From contig JABSSL010000022.1 of the NCBI GenBank assembly GCA_013214355.1, positions 1 to 64,000 of the forward strand: a DNA stretch of 64,000 bases, written 5' to 3'. Positions 9,196-18,585 of this stretch are shown one piece after another; position 1 is the first letter of the stretch, and each line of letters starts with the position of its first letter. The DNA comes from Saprospiraceae bacterium (GTDB lineage Bacteria; Bacteroidota; Bacteroidia; Chitinophagales; Saprospiraceae). The notes under the pieces are model-generated. The model saw only the letters and a program-made list of their open reading frames with translations, did no database searches and was not told the origin of the DNA. The position numbers and the translations under genes are program-made.

Positions 9196-9750
9196 ATGGC
9201 AAGGAAAAGTAGTAGAGATCGGATGAGTAACGAGATCAATGCTGGCTCCATGGCTGACATCGCCTTCTTGTTGCTTATATTCTTCCTGGTTACCACGACT
9301 ATCGTGGAAGACAAAGGTATCCTGGTAAAATTACCACCTTGGTCTGAAGAAGAACCAGATATCACAAAGCTTAAAGAACGTAACGTTTACTCGGTATTAG
9401 TAAATGCGCAGAATCAACTCCTTGTCAGAGAGCAGCCTATGCGCATCGAAGATCTTCGCGAAAACGCTATGGAGTTCATCGCTAATCCTCAAAGACGGGA
9501 AGACTTGGCAGAAAAGCCGACTAAGGCCATTATTTCTCTCAAGAATGACCGGGGTACCAATTACGATACATACCTCCGGGTATATAACGAATTGAAAGGG
9601 GCCTACAATGAACTTTGGAATCAATTGTGCCAGCGTAAGTTCGGCATTGATTATAGCGAAGACCTTCCATTAGCCTATCGAAAAGCGATAAAGGAAGAAA
9701 TACCCTTTGTTCTATCAGAAGCTGAACCTACTAACTTCGGTGAAGAGTAG
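9196..9750 (+). CDS. exbD: ExbD/TolR family biopolymer transport protein (copy 1)
   Basis: A 184-residue ExbD-like subunit. It has a short basic cytoplasmic start and a single membrane helix at about residues 20-38 with the functional Asp in AGSMADIAFLLLIFFLV. A periplasmic domain follows, including PTKAIISLKNDRGTNYDTYLRV, the typical ExbD fold. The periplasmic part is longer than in E. coli ExbD (141 aa), with a C-terminal extension rich in charged residues. It stands 18 bp after the unknown membrane protein, in the exbB operon. The cluster holds no TonB gene, so the protein must work with a TonB encoded elsewhere. Confidence 0.92.
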   Translation: MARKSSRDRMSNEINAGSMADIAFLLLIFFLVTTTIVEDKGILVKLPPWSEEEPDITKLKERNVYSVLVNAQNQLLVREQPMRIEDLRENAMEFIANPQRREDLAEKPTKAIISLKNDRGTNYDTYLRVYNELKGAYNELWNQLCQRKFGIDYSEDLPLAYRKAIKEEIPFVLSEAEPTNFGEE

Positions 9751-9824
9751 ACGGTATATCGTCGAATTACTACCGTTCATTTCTTCATCAACGGCTACTA
9801 GCTAGCCAGCAAAATTGAAAGATT

Positions 9825-10295
9825 ATGTCTAAGTTCAGTAAAAAAAGAGGTAAGTCTGATCCAGCGATTTCGACGGCATCGCTACCCGATATCATCTTCA
9901 TGTTGCTGTTCTTCTTTATGGTAGTAACTGTATTGAGGGACGCAGAGTTGAAGGTGCGTGTGGTAACACCATATGCTAGTGAATTGACTAAGCTGGAGGA
10001 AAAATCTCTTGTAAATTATCTATACATCGGAAAGCCAACCAAACAATATCAAGCTACTTACGGGACTAAACCCCGCTTGCAGTTAGGTGATAAGTTTTCG
10101 GAAGTCAGAGATATTCCACTCTTCTTGGAAAAACATAAGGTGAAGGTTCCTGAGGCCAAGCGTCCTCGTATCACTTCTTCCTTACGTGTTGATGGTGAAG
10201 TTACAATGGGAGTTGTTCAAGATGTGAAAACGCAATTGCGTAAAACTGGACAGCTTCGTGTGAACTATTCAGCTAAGAAAACACCTGATAAGTAA
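9825..10295 (+). CDS. exbD: ExbD/TolR family biopolymer transport protein (copy 2)
   Basis: A 156-residue second ExbD. The basic N-terminus MSKFSKKRGK leads into the membrane helix with the conserved Asp in ASLPDIIFMLLFFFMVV, followed by a periplasmic domain containing ITSSLRVDGEVTMGVVQDVKTQLRK. Two different ExbD copies behind one ExbB is the usual layout in Bacteroidota, where a mixed ExbD dimer is plausible but not shown here. It is the last gene of the cluster and is followed by a strong bidirectional terminator. Confidence 0.92.
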   Translation: MSKFSKKRGKSDPAISTASLPDIIFMLLFFFMVVTVLRDAELKVRVVTPYASELTKLEEKSLVNYLYIGKPTKQYQATYGTKPRLQLGDKFSEVRDIPLFLEKHKVKVPEAKRPRITSSLRVDGEVTMGVVQDVKTQLRKTGQLRVNYSAKKTPDK

Positions 10296-10327
10296 GATCT
10301 ATCAGAGATTTCATCGAAGAAGAACTT

Positions 10328-10370
10328 ACGAGCCGTATAGAGAAAGTCTCTATACGGCTCGTTCATTTTT
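10328..10370. terminator. Perfect 16-bp bidirectional terminator hairpin
   Basis: A perfect inverted repeat, 10328-10343 (ACGAGCCGTATAGAGA) and 10347-10362, with a 3-nt loop and a T-rich stretch following on the plus strand. It sits between the convergent stops of exbD copy 2 (10295) and the DUF4293 gene (10377), and should end both transcripts. Confidence 0.88.
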
Positions 10371-10376
10371 TGGCTA

Positions 10377-10808
10377 TTAACGTAGCCGATCCATGGAACT
10401 TACCAACTTATCGTCTTTTTGGATATTGCGATAAGCCAGAAAAGTGAGGATAATGGCTATCACTGGTAGTCCGAAACCTACGCCCAATTGTGCCGTTTGT
10501 CCTGCGGTGTCTTGGCCATACAAAATACCAGCCACTATTAAACCTGCCACTGCTCCTGCAATAGCTAGTAAGGATAAGCGCATCTGTAATTTCCGATTGT
10601 TGAAGAGAAAAATACTCAAAAGGCAAATTACTGCAGCAGCAATGAAAGTTGCAGACAAAGCAGTATGGTCTAAAATGTTGTATTTTTGGTCCGCAAATAA
10701 GGCGGATTCAGCTATGGGTTGTGCGGTTGAGGCAAAAGGTAAGCCAAATAAGCCAAGCAATGCTGCGGCTGCTAACACCAAGAAAATAGATTGAATTCTT
10801 TGAATCAT
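10377..10808 (-). CDS. DUF4293 family membrane protein
   Basis: A 143-residue four-helix membrane protein recognisable as DUF4293, a family found in Bacteroidota. Typical features are the start MIQRIQSIFL, membrane segments at about residues 6-22, 50-68, 78-96 and 104-124, and the basic C-terminal tail DKLVSSMDRLR. The function is unknown. A -7 match TATCTTTG lies on the minus strand at 10830-10837, 21 bp upstream of the ATG, without an obvious -33 partner. Confidence 0.85.
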   Translation of the reverse strand: MIQRIQSIFLVLAAAALLGLFGLPFASTAQPIAESALFADQKYNILDHTALSATFIAAAVICLLSIFLFNNRKLQMRLSLLAIAGAVAGLIVAGILYGQDTAGQTAQLGVGFGLPVIAIILTFLAYRNIQKDDKLVSSMDRLR

Positions 10809-10992
10809 AGTTATTTAATTTCTGAAGCGCAAAGATAAAGCAAAGCGTGCATTTGTTGATCACGTCCAAACAAAATCGATGAGAAGCGTCTTGAATAAAT
10901 ACCTTCCTCTGCACATTTTCGTTAGGGCTACTGAAAGATGCAAGGGGCAAGGCCACGCGGCGATGACGTAATATCCAATTTATAGTTTTATC

Positions 10993-12138
10993 ATGATGAC
11001 GGTTAATCTCAGTTTTTGGGAAAAGGAGGCCTTCTTCAAGGAAGTTGATGTGTTGATTATTGGGAGTGGGATTGTTGGTCTCAATGCTGCGATTGCAATT
11101 AAGGAACAAAAACCCGGATATAAGGTAGTTGTAATTGAACGTGGAATCTTGCCCATCGGAGCCAGTACCCGAAATGCGGGATTTGCCTGCTTTGGAAGTA
11201 TGACGGAGCTGTTAGATGACCTTTCTACCCAGACTGCCGATCAGGTTTGGGGTTTGGTGGAGAAACGCTGGCGTGGACTGCAGCGCTTAAGAGAACGATT
11301 GGGAGATAATCATATCCAATACCGACCTTGGGGTGGCTACGAACTATTTCGACCAGAGGAAAAGAAAAGCTACGAAGCCTGCCAGGCGTATATGGAGGAG
11401 TTCAATGTAGCTTTGCGTGCGATAACCGGCTTATCCACGACCTTCTCCAATAAGGATCAGGAGGTAAAAGAATTCGGATTCGGTGGCATTCAACACTTAA
11501 TTCATAATCAAGGAGAAGGGCAAATCCATACCGGCAAAATGATGGCGCACTTGTTGGCGCTTGCTAGAGATATAGGGGTAGAAGTTTACAATGGCATGGA
11601 AGTGTCCGAATTGGAACCCTCAACTAAGGGAGTGAGTATTCGATTGAAGAATAACTGGCAACTCAAGGCAGATCAAGTGATGATAGCTACCAATGGATTT
11701 GCGACTCAACTATTGCCAAAGGTGGCGGTAAAGCCTGCGCGCAATCAGGTACTGATTACAAAGCCTATTCCTGGTTTGAAAGTTAAAGGGACTTTTCATT
11801 ACGATCGAGGATTTTTCTACTTTCGCAATGTGAATGATCGCCTCCTGCTAGGTGGAGGCAGATGCCTGGACGTAGAGGGAGAAGAAACGGAAACCTTTGG
11901 TTTTACACCCCTCATTCAAGATCGTTTGCAAGAACTGCTTAGCACCGTTATTTTACCCAATACGGCATTTGAGATTGATCAATGGTGGAGCGGAATTATG
12001 GGGGTAGGAGATCAAAAGAATCCAGTGGTGGAGCGCTTAGGGCCGCATATGAGTGTGGCTGTTCGTTTAGGAGGAATGGGAGTAGCCATTGGAGCGCAAA
12101 TCGGCGAAGAAGCTGCTCGAGTCCTGCTCGATGGTTAA
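10993..12138 (+). CDS. FAD-dependent oxidoreductase (DAO / glycine-oxidase-like)
   Basis: A 381-residue soluble flavoprotein of the DAO superfamily. The Rossmann FAD-binding motif is VLIIGSGIVGLNAAIA (about residues 21-36), followed by the second acidic strand VVVIERG and the STRNAGFACFGS stretch, which is typical of amine and amino-acid oxidases. The C-terminus has the FAD-closing motif near VRLGGMGVAIGAQIGEEAA. The substrate is unknown; a D-amino acid or secondary amine is possible. Two consecutive ATG codons begin the frame (10993 and 10996). It is divergent from the DUF4293 gene, with 184 bp between, and is not obviously linked to the envelope genes that follow. Confidence 0.85.
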   Translation: MMTVNLSFWEKEAFFKEVDVLIIGSGIVGLNAAIAIKEQKPGYKVVVIERGILPIGASTRNAGFACFGSMTELLDDLSTQTADQVWGLVEKRWRGLQRLRERLGDNHIQYRPWGGYELFRPEEKKSYEACQAYMEEFNVALRAITGLSTTFSNKDQEVKEFGFGGIQHLIHNQGEGQIHTGKMMAHLLALARDIGVEVYNGMEVSELEPSTKGVSIRLKNNWQLKADQVMIATNGFATQLLPKVAVKPARNQVLITKPIPGLKVKGTFHYDRGFFYFRNVNDRLLLGGGRCLDVEGEETETFGFTPLIQDRLQELLSTVILPNTAFEIDQWWSGIMGVGDQKNPVVERLGPHMSVAVRLGGMGVAIGAQIGEEAARVLLDG

Positions 12139-12210
12139 AGCAAGGTTAATAGTCTAAATAGTACTAGCTAATTACGTTCAACATAGCGTTGTTTGTGCAA
12201 AAAGATAGAG

Positions 12211-14178
12211 ATGATAATCCGAAAAGCGAGGCTATATTTTATCTGGATCTTGTGTCTAAGTTTTATGGCTACGACGGCTGTAGGGCAAGAGGCCGTGCAG
12301 GATACCGCTAAGTCCAAAATTGATGTGGATCATGCGGATATATTTGAATATGCGCAGCGCGAAGACACTGTCATCCAAAAATTGATCCACAATGTAGAGT
12401 TGAGACAGGATAGTGTGTTTATGTATTGTGATTCGGCTACTATTGAAAATAGTCTCATTGTCATTGCAGTCGGACATGTCATTATTCAACAAGGTGATTC
12501 CACTAGCGTTTTTTCTGATTCTCTGTACTACGATGGAGAAATTAAGGAAGCTGATCTATATGGGGAGGTAGTTCTGGTGAACGGAGAGCAACAATTATTC
12601 ACCGATCAACTGCACTATGACTTAAACACCAAAGTTGCCACCTATACGACCGGGGCCACGCTCACCAATGGCGAAACCCAGTTGACTAGTAAGCGAGGCG
12701 ATTTTTATGTCGACCTCAATGAAGCCTATTTTGAGGACAGTGTCTATGTCGTAGATCCTCGATTTAACCTCCGCTCTGATTCCTTACTTTTCAATACACA
12801 GACAAATGTCGTGACCTTCCTTGGACCTACCCTGGTCAGCACGGATAGTAGCCGTATTTATTGCGAAGATGGCTTTTATGATATTGCCAATAACTTGGCG
12901 GAGTTTAGGGAGAATGCTCAGTTTATCAAAGGCGAGCAGAAGGGGAGTGCGGAGGTAATAAAGTACAATGGTGAGACAAAGATTTATGCTTTAGAAGGAG
13001 ATGCCGTTTTCGAAGAAGGAGAACGCCAGGCATCAGCAAATGTGATACAATATGATGAGGTAAATGATAAATCTACCTTAATTGGCAATGCCAAATATAA
13101 AGATGCCGAACAGGATATTGTGGCGGAGCAGATTGTTTATGATGCGAAGAATGAGGTCTATTCTACCAGAGGGAGGTCTACGATTAGCGATCCACCGCAA
13201 ATTCTATTGGCAGATCAGGTAGATTTTCGAGAAGAGCTCGGACTAGGGGTGGCAGTCGGGAATGTGGTTTGGCAAGATACTTCGGCGGAATTGACCATTG
13301 TTTGCCAGCAGGCAGATTACAATAGAGAAACGGGCTACTTAAAGGCAAGTGGGGGAGCGTATGGTCGCCCGCTTTTGATTTCCTTGGTTGATGGTGATTC
13401 TTTGTTTATGACGGCTGATACACTGCTTTCGACCAAAGTCGATTCCTTAGCTAGTGATAGCAGTAGATTGCTGCAGGCCTACAGAGATGTTAGAATCTAT
13501 AAAAGTGATCTTCAGGCCTTGAGTGATTCCTTAACCTACAATTCAGAGGATTCCCTCTTTACGTTCTTCTATGATCCCATCATTTGGTCCGATACAACCC
13601 AATTCACGGCAGATACCATTCGGATGCAGATGGCGAACGATAATATTGATAAAATCTACTTATACGATAAGAGTTTTATCATCAATTCTCCAGATGAGTT
13701 GTTTTTCAATCAGATCAAGGGCAAAAACATCACTGCCTTTTTCACAGAAGGAGAACTGCGTAAAATGGATGTACAAGGCAATGCGGAATCGGTCTACTAT
13801 GCAGTTGATGAGGGAGGGGCGTATGTCGGTGTGAATAAGACGGTTAGTAGTGATATGATTCTGTACTTTGGGGCCAACCAGATTGAACGGATTTTGTTTG
13901 TCACGGCTCCCCAAGCTACCATGTTTCCTATGCGGCAAGCCGATCATGAGGGGTTAAAAATGAGTGGATTCAACTGGATTACCCAGATTCGCCCCAATAC
14001 CTTTGCGGATCTCTTCTCAGAAGAAAAAGCTAGGAAAATACAAGTGATACCATTACCTCCAGCAGACCCGACACAAGATGATTCAGAAAGTCCTCCACCC
14101 GTTAAACCGGTAGGACAAAAGGGTGTACCTGCTAAGGGAAAGAAGAAGTCAGAATCAAAATCAGGCATAAACAAGTAA
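12211..14178 (+). CDS. OstA-like (LptA-type beta-jellyroll) envelope protein
   Basis: A 655-residue exported protein of the OstA-like family found in Bacteroidota. It has a signal peptide (about residues 1-26, ending VGQ), then repeated short beta segments of the type VIIQQGDSTSVFSDSLYYDG and ITSKRGDFY that build the elongated LptA/OstA beta-jellyroll. The C-terminal tail is Pro/Lys-rich and likely disordered. LptA-type proteins bridge lipopolysaccharide across the periplasm, so a role in outer-membrane glycolipid transport is likely but inferred. I chose the ATG at 12211 over a TTG at 12193 because it starts the signal peptide cleanly. The BatE-like gene begins 4 bp after the stop. Confidence 0.82.
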   Translation: MIIRKARLYFIWILCLSFMATTAVGQEAVQDTAKSKIDVDHADIFEYAQREDTVIQKLIHNVELRQDSVFMYCDSATIENSLIVIAVGHVIIQQGDSTSVFSDSLYYDGEIKEADLYGEVVLVNGEQQLFTDQLHYDLNTKVATYTTGATLTNGETQLTSKRGDFYVDLNEAYFEDSVYVVDPRFNLRSDSLLFNTQTNVVTFLGPTLVSTDSSRIYCEDGFYDIANNLAEFRENAQFIKGEQKGSAEVIKYNGETKIYALEGDAVFEEGERQASANVIQYDEVNDKSTLIGNAKYKDAEQDIVAEQIVYDAKNEVYSTRGRSTISDPPQILLADQVDFREELGLGVAVGNVVWQDTSAELTIVCQQADYNRETGYLKASGGAYGRPLLISLVDGDSLFMTADTLLSTKVDSLASDSSRLLQAYRDVRIYKSDLQALSDSLTYNSEDSLFTFFYDPIIWSDTTQFTADTIRMQMANDNIDKIYLYDKSFIINSPDELFFNQIKGKNITAFFTEGELRKMDVQGNAESVYYAVDEGGAYVGVNKTVSSDMILYFGANQIERILFVTAPQATMFPMRQADHEGLKMSGFNWITQIRPNTFADLFSEEKARKIQVIPLPPADPTQDDSESPPPVKPVGQKGVPAKGKKKSESKSGINK

Positions 14179-14182
14179 CGAG

Positions 14183-14947
14183 ATGATCAGATCTTTTTTA
14201 CCACTCTTGCTATTGAGCTTTTTGTCAATGGCGGGATTATTTGGGAAAGAAGCACTGCCCGCCACCTGGGAACAGGCTGCAGAAGCCTATCAGAACAAGC
14301 AGTATACCGAGGCCTTTGACTTGTATCAAGGATTGATTAAGGAAGGCCAGGTTTCTCCTGCGCTCTACTACAATATGGGCAATGTCTGTTATAGGCAAAA
14401 CAAACTAGGCTTGGCCATACTTTACTATGAAAAAGCGCTAAAGTTGGCTCCCAGAGATCAAGAAATTAAAGGAAACCTGGAGCTTGCCAAGAACCAGCAA
14501 GCCGACCAAATAGATCCGCTCCCGCCCTTCTTCCTTGACCGTTGGCGTCATGGTCTGCAGTCTTTGTTTTCTGCCAATACCTGGAGTATCCTGGGTATGT
14601 TGTGCCTTTGGATAGGAGTAGGCGGACTTGTTCTGTGGATTTTAGGGAAAGAACGTAAGCAGCGCAAATGGGGCTTCATTGCGGGGATCAGCCTCTTGAT
14701 TATCAGCCTAATCCCATTTTACTTGTCGAATAGCCGAGCACAATTTGAATTGAATTCTGGTACTGCTATACTACTGGAAAAAGAATATGGCTTGCGTAGT
14801 GCGCCGGAGGAGGGCAGCAAGATTTTGGTTCCTTTGCACGAAGGAGTAAAGTTGGTCATCATAGATCAGATTGGCGATTGGTTGAAAGTAAAATTGGAGG
14901 ATGGAGAGCAGGGCTGGTTACCGGAAAAATCATTGGCTATGATCTAG
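14183..14947 (+). CDS. BatE-like TPR and SH3-domain membrane protein
   Basis: A 254-residue protein with a signal segment (residues 1-22). TPR-like helices follow at about residues 26-100 (YQNKQYTEAFDLYQGL, ALYYNMGNVCYRQNK, AILYYEKALKLAPRD). Two membrane helices lie at about 130-155 and 162-182. The C-terminal bacterial SH3-like domain runs from about 195 to 254 (GLRSAPEEGSKILVPLHEG through EQGWLPEKSLAMI). This is the architecture of BatE of the Bacteroides aerotolerance operon. No batA-D or moxR neighbour is present; instead it is coupled to the OstA-like gene, so its partner set here is unclear. Confidence 0.8.
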   Translation: MIRSFLPLLLLSFLSMAGLFGKEALPATWEQAAEAYQNKQYTEAFDLYQGLIKEGQVSPALYYNMGNVCYRQNKLGLAILYYEKALKLAPRDQEIKGNLELAKNQQADQIDPLPPFFLDRWRHGLQSLFSANTWSILGMLCLWIGVGGLVLWILGKERKQRKWGFIAGISLLIISLIPFYLSNSRAQFELNSGTAILLEKEYGLRSAPEEGSKILVPLHEGVKLVIIDQIGDWLKVKLEDGEQGWLPEKSLAMI

Positions 14948-15068
14948 CTAAGCACGAAGTTTTCTTAAAATTTGTTATTTATTTTGTAATAATTTCAGGT
15001 TTTCGTTACTAATTAAGAGAAATTTCTCTGATGGACAAACGACTCGGTCCAGCGCGAAAACTCTGGCT

Positions 15069-17603
15069 ATGAATTCTAAACTTGACGCAAAGCGATTTGG
15101 GCAATTTTCCGATCGCTCAACACAATCTTCTTCCATAAAGATTCGGACGCTCCAAGTACCTTGGCGATGGTCCAAATTCTTCCTGCTGACCTTGCTACTA
15201 CTTCCACTTTGGCTACAGGCTCAGATCCGCGGTGTGGTAACCAATGGAGCCGGTGAGCCTTTGGTCTTTGTTAATGTATTGATCAATGATAGTCCAAGGG
15301 ACGGGGCCACTACCGATTTGGACGGGCGATTTGAGATCGCATCCAGCACTCCTGTGTCAGTACTCACCTTTAGTTATCTCGGGTATGAAAAGCTTCGGGT
15401 GTCTGCTGAGGATTATGACTTTAGTCAGCCATTACAGATCGAACTAAAATCCTTAGCCTATGCCTTTGAGACGGTTGAAGTGATTGCAGGAGAAAATCCG
15501 GCAGATCGTATCATGAGGCGAGTGGTGGCTAACCGGCATCAGAATAATCCGGAGAAGCTTTCTTCCTACACTTGCCGTACCTACAATAAGTTGCACTTTG
15601 CCTGGTTGCCCCAGAAGGAGAAACTTCGTAAAAGGGTAGCTGCCCGAGATTCATTGGGTAAAAAGGAATCCCGTTATCTCGAAAATGTTCAAAAATTCAG
15701 CGCCAAGGCAGATACACACCACCTGTTCTTGATGGAATCTATTACCCAAAGGAAGTATCAGCGGCCAGCCCAGTACGTTGAAGAAGTTCTACATAATAAG
15801 GTCTCGGGCTTTAAAGAAGCGGAATTCGTGGCTTTGGCGGCTGAAGTGCAGCCCTTTGCTTTTTACCAGGAACAGGTTACGCTTTTTGATAAAGATTTCC
15901 TTAATCCTGTCAGCCCAGGATCAACGAAGCAGTACTTCTTTAATCTAGAGGATACCCTCTATCGAGCACAAGACACAATTTTTGTATTGTCCTATCATCC
16001 CCACAAGGGTAAGAACTTCAATGGTCTAAAGGGTATTCTCCACATTCACTCCGCGGGCTACGCTATTGAAAATGTCAAGGCGGAGCCCGCCGAAGATCGT
16101 AAGCTGAATTTTCTCATTGAGCAGCATTATATTCAATTGCCGGACGGGCAGTGGTTCCCAGAGCAATTACATTTTGGGATGCGTTGGGAGCAATACCCTA
16201 GCCCTTACCTAGGAATACAAGCCAGTGGACGCAGTTTTGTGAGTGCAGTAGAGACGGCGGTTGGTTTCCCCCCTAAGACCTTTCGGGCAAAAGAATCTGT
16301 GATTTTTACGGATGAAGCACTGGCTACGAAGGATTCCATCTGGCAAGTGAGTCGCCCAGAAGCCCTTAGTCCGCTGGAAGAAGCCACCTATACCTATATG
16401 GATACCTTAGGGGAAAAGCATCACTTTGATCGCTGGTGGCGCCGAGGGAAAGCCCTGAGTGATGGTCGATGGCCCATGGGGCTCCTAGACCTCAGCCTCC
16501 GGCGCGCCTTGGCCTTCAATGACTTTGAACGGGTACGGCTTGGAGCTGGCCTCTACACCAGTGATCGCTTATCGAAGCGATTTTCTATAGGGGGCTACGG
16601 AGCGTATGGGATTAAAGATCGAGCCTGGAAGTACGGCGCAGATTTGAATATCTTTTTAGATAAGTATAAGGATCGAAGTCTAGGGTTCTTCTATAGTAAG
16701 GATATCCAAGAACCGGGTATCATTGAATTTCCGCTGGAGCCTAATCTACTAACCCGGCGTTTCTTTGCCCAGCAAATGAACGAAGTAGAAGCTTGGGGGG
16801 CGTCCTTTAAAGGAGAATTGTTGCCCTTCCTAGATATACAGCTGGGTTGGAGACGAGAATCTTGGGATAAACTGCTATTGGCGGATGAGGAGGTAGCGCC
16901 AGTACAATTTGATCCCTTTTCGGCTAGCATATTGAGTCTCCATCTAAGGTATGCTTATGGCCAGCAATACATTAGCTTTTTAGGCAGTAAGGTGCCGGAT
17001 GAGGACCCTAGATATCCTGTTCTTTCTTTGAGTTATGAAAAAGGAATGCGCAATTTGATCGAGCCTGGAATTGATTTTGAGAAGTGGGTGGCGAGTTTGA
17101 GGTATCGCTATCGAATCAGAAGGGTAGGAGAAACGCAGTGGGCTTTCGAGGCTGGACAAGTTACAGGTGAGGTTCCTGTTCCTTATTTATTTTACAGTAA
17201 TGGTATTGGGCGAGATTTTCAATGGCTTAGCCTGGATCGAGTTTTCCAGACAATGGAACAGTATGAATTCTTATCCAACCGCTTTTTGCATTTGTTCTTT
17301 CGCCATGACTTTGGCAAGCTCCTAATTCGAGAAAAGTGGTTTCAGCCGTCTATTGCGGTGGAGCATAAGTTAGCGGTAGGCGAACAGAAGATTCCTATTC
17401 CAGAACTTAATACTTTTAAAACATTAGAGGATCCTTACTTAGAAGCCGGCTTGGTCGTTGACAATATCATACGAGTCAATTATCTCAATATAGCTTGGTT
17501 GGGAGTGGGAGTAGGGGCTTACTACCGGTATGGCGCGCACCACTTGCCAGGAGGTTGGAGTAGGAATACCGCCTGGCGGCTATCTGTGATGATAGATTAT
17601 TAG
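15069..17603 (+). CDS. DUF5686 outer-membrane protein with carboxypeptidase-like regulatory domain
   Basis: An 844-residue protein: an N-terminal CarboxypepD_reg-like (CNA-B-like) domain at about residues 53-140 (IRGVVTNGAGEPLVFVNVLI, GATTDLDGRFEI), then the DUF5686 region from about residue 155 (MRRVVANRHQNNPEKLSSYTC). The C-terminus is rich in alternating aromatic strands, consistent with an outer-membrane beta-barrel. The function is unknown. The hydrophobic export segment (FFLLTLLLLPLWLQAQ) starts only near residue 37, after a long polar N-terminus; no later ATG precedes it, so the start at 15069 may be wrong or the n-region unusually long. It is convergent with the rplU-rpmA operon. Confidence 0.8.
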   Translation: MNSKLDAKRFGQFSDRSTQSSSIKIRTLQVPWRWSKFFLLTLLLLPLWLQAQIRGVVTNGAGEPLVFVNVLINDSPRDGATTDLDGRFEIASSTPVSVLTFSYLGYEKLRVSAEDYDFSQPLQIELKSLAYAFETVEVIAGENPADRIMRRVVANRHQNNPEKLSSYTCRTYNKLHFAWLPQKEKLRKRVAARDSLGKKESRYLENVQKFSAKADTHHLFLMESITQRKYQRPAQYVEEVLHNKVSGFKEAEFVALAAEVQPFAFYQEQVTLFDKDFLNPVSPGSTKQYFFNLEDTLYRAQDTIFVLSYHPHKGKNFNGLKGILHIHSAGYAIENVKAEPAEDRKLNFLIEQHYIQLPDGQWFPEQLHFGMRWEQYPSPYLGIQASGRSFVSAVETAVGFPPKTFRAKESVIFTDEALATKDSIWQVSRPEALSPLEEATYTYMDTLGEKHHFDRWWRRGKALSDGRWPMGLLDLSLRRALAFNDFERVRLGAGLYTSDRLSKRFSIGGYGAYGIKDRAWKYGADLNIFLDKYKDRSLGFFYSKDIQEPGIIEFPLEPNLLTRRFFAQQMNEVEAWGASFKGELLPFLDIQLGWRRESWDKLLLADEEVAPVQFDPFSASILSLHLRYAYGQQYISFLGSKVPDEDPRYPVLSLSYEKGMRNLIEPGIDFEKWVASLRYRYRIRRVGETQWAFEAGQVTGEVPVPYLFYSNGIGRDFQWLSLDRVFQTMEQYEFLSNRFLHLFFRHDFGKLLIREKWFQPSIAVEHKLAVGEQKIPIPELNTFKTLEDPYLEAGLVVDNIIRVNYLNIAWLGVGVGAYYRYGAHHLPGGWSRNTAWRLSVMIDY

Positions 17604-17624
17604 CTCGGGACAATAGTTATGGGC

Positions 17625-17651
17625 AAAAAAAAGTCCTATCAAAGATAGGAC
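17625..17651 (-). terminator. Terminator of the rplU-rpmA operon
   Basis: GTCCTATC (17633-17640) and GATAGGAC (17644-17651) form an 8-bp perfect stem with a 3-nt loop. On the minus strand the hairpin is followed by eight T (complement of 17625-17632), a classic intrinsic terminator 78 bp after the rpmA stop. Confidence 0.82.
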
Positions 17652-17728
17652 CCAAAATATAAAGCTATGAAAACTAAAACTATTGCGTGTTAATCGAAGA
17701 AACACGTCAGGATAAAGGAATCGTTCTA

Positions 17729-18547
17729 CTACTCTTCTTTTCCTCCTTTCAATCTATCCTGGTATTCTTCTAGTTCTGCCCACTGCGCGTTGTCAGCTAA
17801 TTCAGCTTGTTTTGCCCAAGTAGCAGGATCGTGCATGCGGTAACGTGGACCAGCTTCGTCAAGGATTGCCTGTACCTTTTCGGTAGGCGCTCCGGCCAAT
17901 TCAGCCCAAGTGGTGATGCCTGCTTCGTTTAGCAAACCTTCGATCTTAGGACCAATTCCTTCTACAACTTTCAAATCGTCCACTTTGATCTTCTTACCGG
18001 AAGGTAAGGTAATTTTTTCAGATTTGGAAGTTTTTGGTTTCTCTTCTTCCACTGCTGGTGCTGCTGCGACTGGTTCTTCCGCAGGTGCTTCTTCTGCAGG
18101 TGGTGCAGCCGCTACAACTTCTGCTGGCGTTTCTTCCACTGCAGCTTCTACCTCAGGAGCTGCCTCAGCAACTGGCGTTTCTTCCACTGCTGGGGCTTCT
18201 TCTACAGCCGCTGGTGCTTCCTCCACAACAGGCGCTGCTGCTACTGGTTCTGCTTTGGGAGCAGGAGCAGCTTTTGTTACGGTATCTACACCTTCCAAAG
18301 GAATAATGCTAACGTAAGTGCGGTTAAGTCTCTTCTTCGTGAAAGTAACGTGACCGTCTACTTTAGCATGTAGTGTGAAATCTCTACTTGCATATACATT
18401 TTCACCAGCATGGAACTTAGTTCCACGTTGACGAACGATAATATTACCAGCGCGAGCTACCTGCCCGCCGAATAATTTGACACCTAGCCGTTTACTTTTA
18501 CTATCGCGGCCGTTATCCGTACTACCTACACCTTTCTTATGTGCCAT
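17729..18547 (-). CDS. rpmA: Ribosomal protein L27 with long C-terminal extension
   Basis: A 272-residue protein whose first 85 or so residues are a standard bL27 ([37 protein letters not shown]). L27 lies at the peptidyl-transferase centre of the 50S subunit. After residue about 88 follows an Ala/Pro/Glu/Val-rich low-complexity linker of about 85 residues. A globular tail from about residue 180 contains a helix-hairpin-helix-like motif ([20 protein letters not shown]) and an acidic, Trp-containing end. Family members are normally about 85 aa. Similar tails are, to my recollection, found on L21 or L27 of some Bacteroidota. It lies 38 bp after rplU in a two-gene operon with its own promoter and terminator. 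Confidence 0.93.
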   Translation of the reverse strand: MAHKKGVGSTDNGRDSKSKRLGVKLFGGQVARAGNIIVRQRGTKFHAGENVYASRDFTLHAKVDGHVTFTKKRLNRTYVSIIPLEGVDTVTKAAPAPKAEPVAAAPVVEEAPAAVEEAPAVEETPVAEAAPEVEAAVEETPAEVVAAAPPAEEAPAEEPVAAAPAVEEEKPKTSKSEKITLPSGKKIKVDDLKVVEGIGPKIEGLLNEAGITTWAELAGAPTEKVQAILDEAGPRYRMHDPATWAKQAELADNAQWAELEEYQDRLKGGKEE

Positions 18548-18585
18548 GGTCTAAATTTTTCAGGTTAAGAAATATTGACGGCCGC

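Noticed and set aside
376..10295. Prophage, insertion sequence or integron in the window
   Set aside because: No transposase, integrase, or terminal inverted repeats with target duplications were seen here or elsewhere in the window; the tRNA-Ser is not followed by an integrase or a repeated tRNA end.
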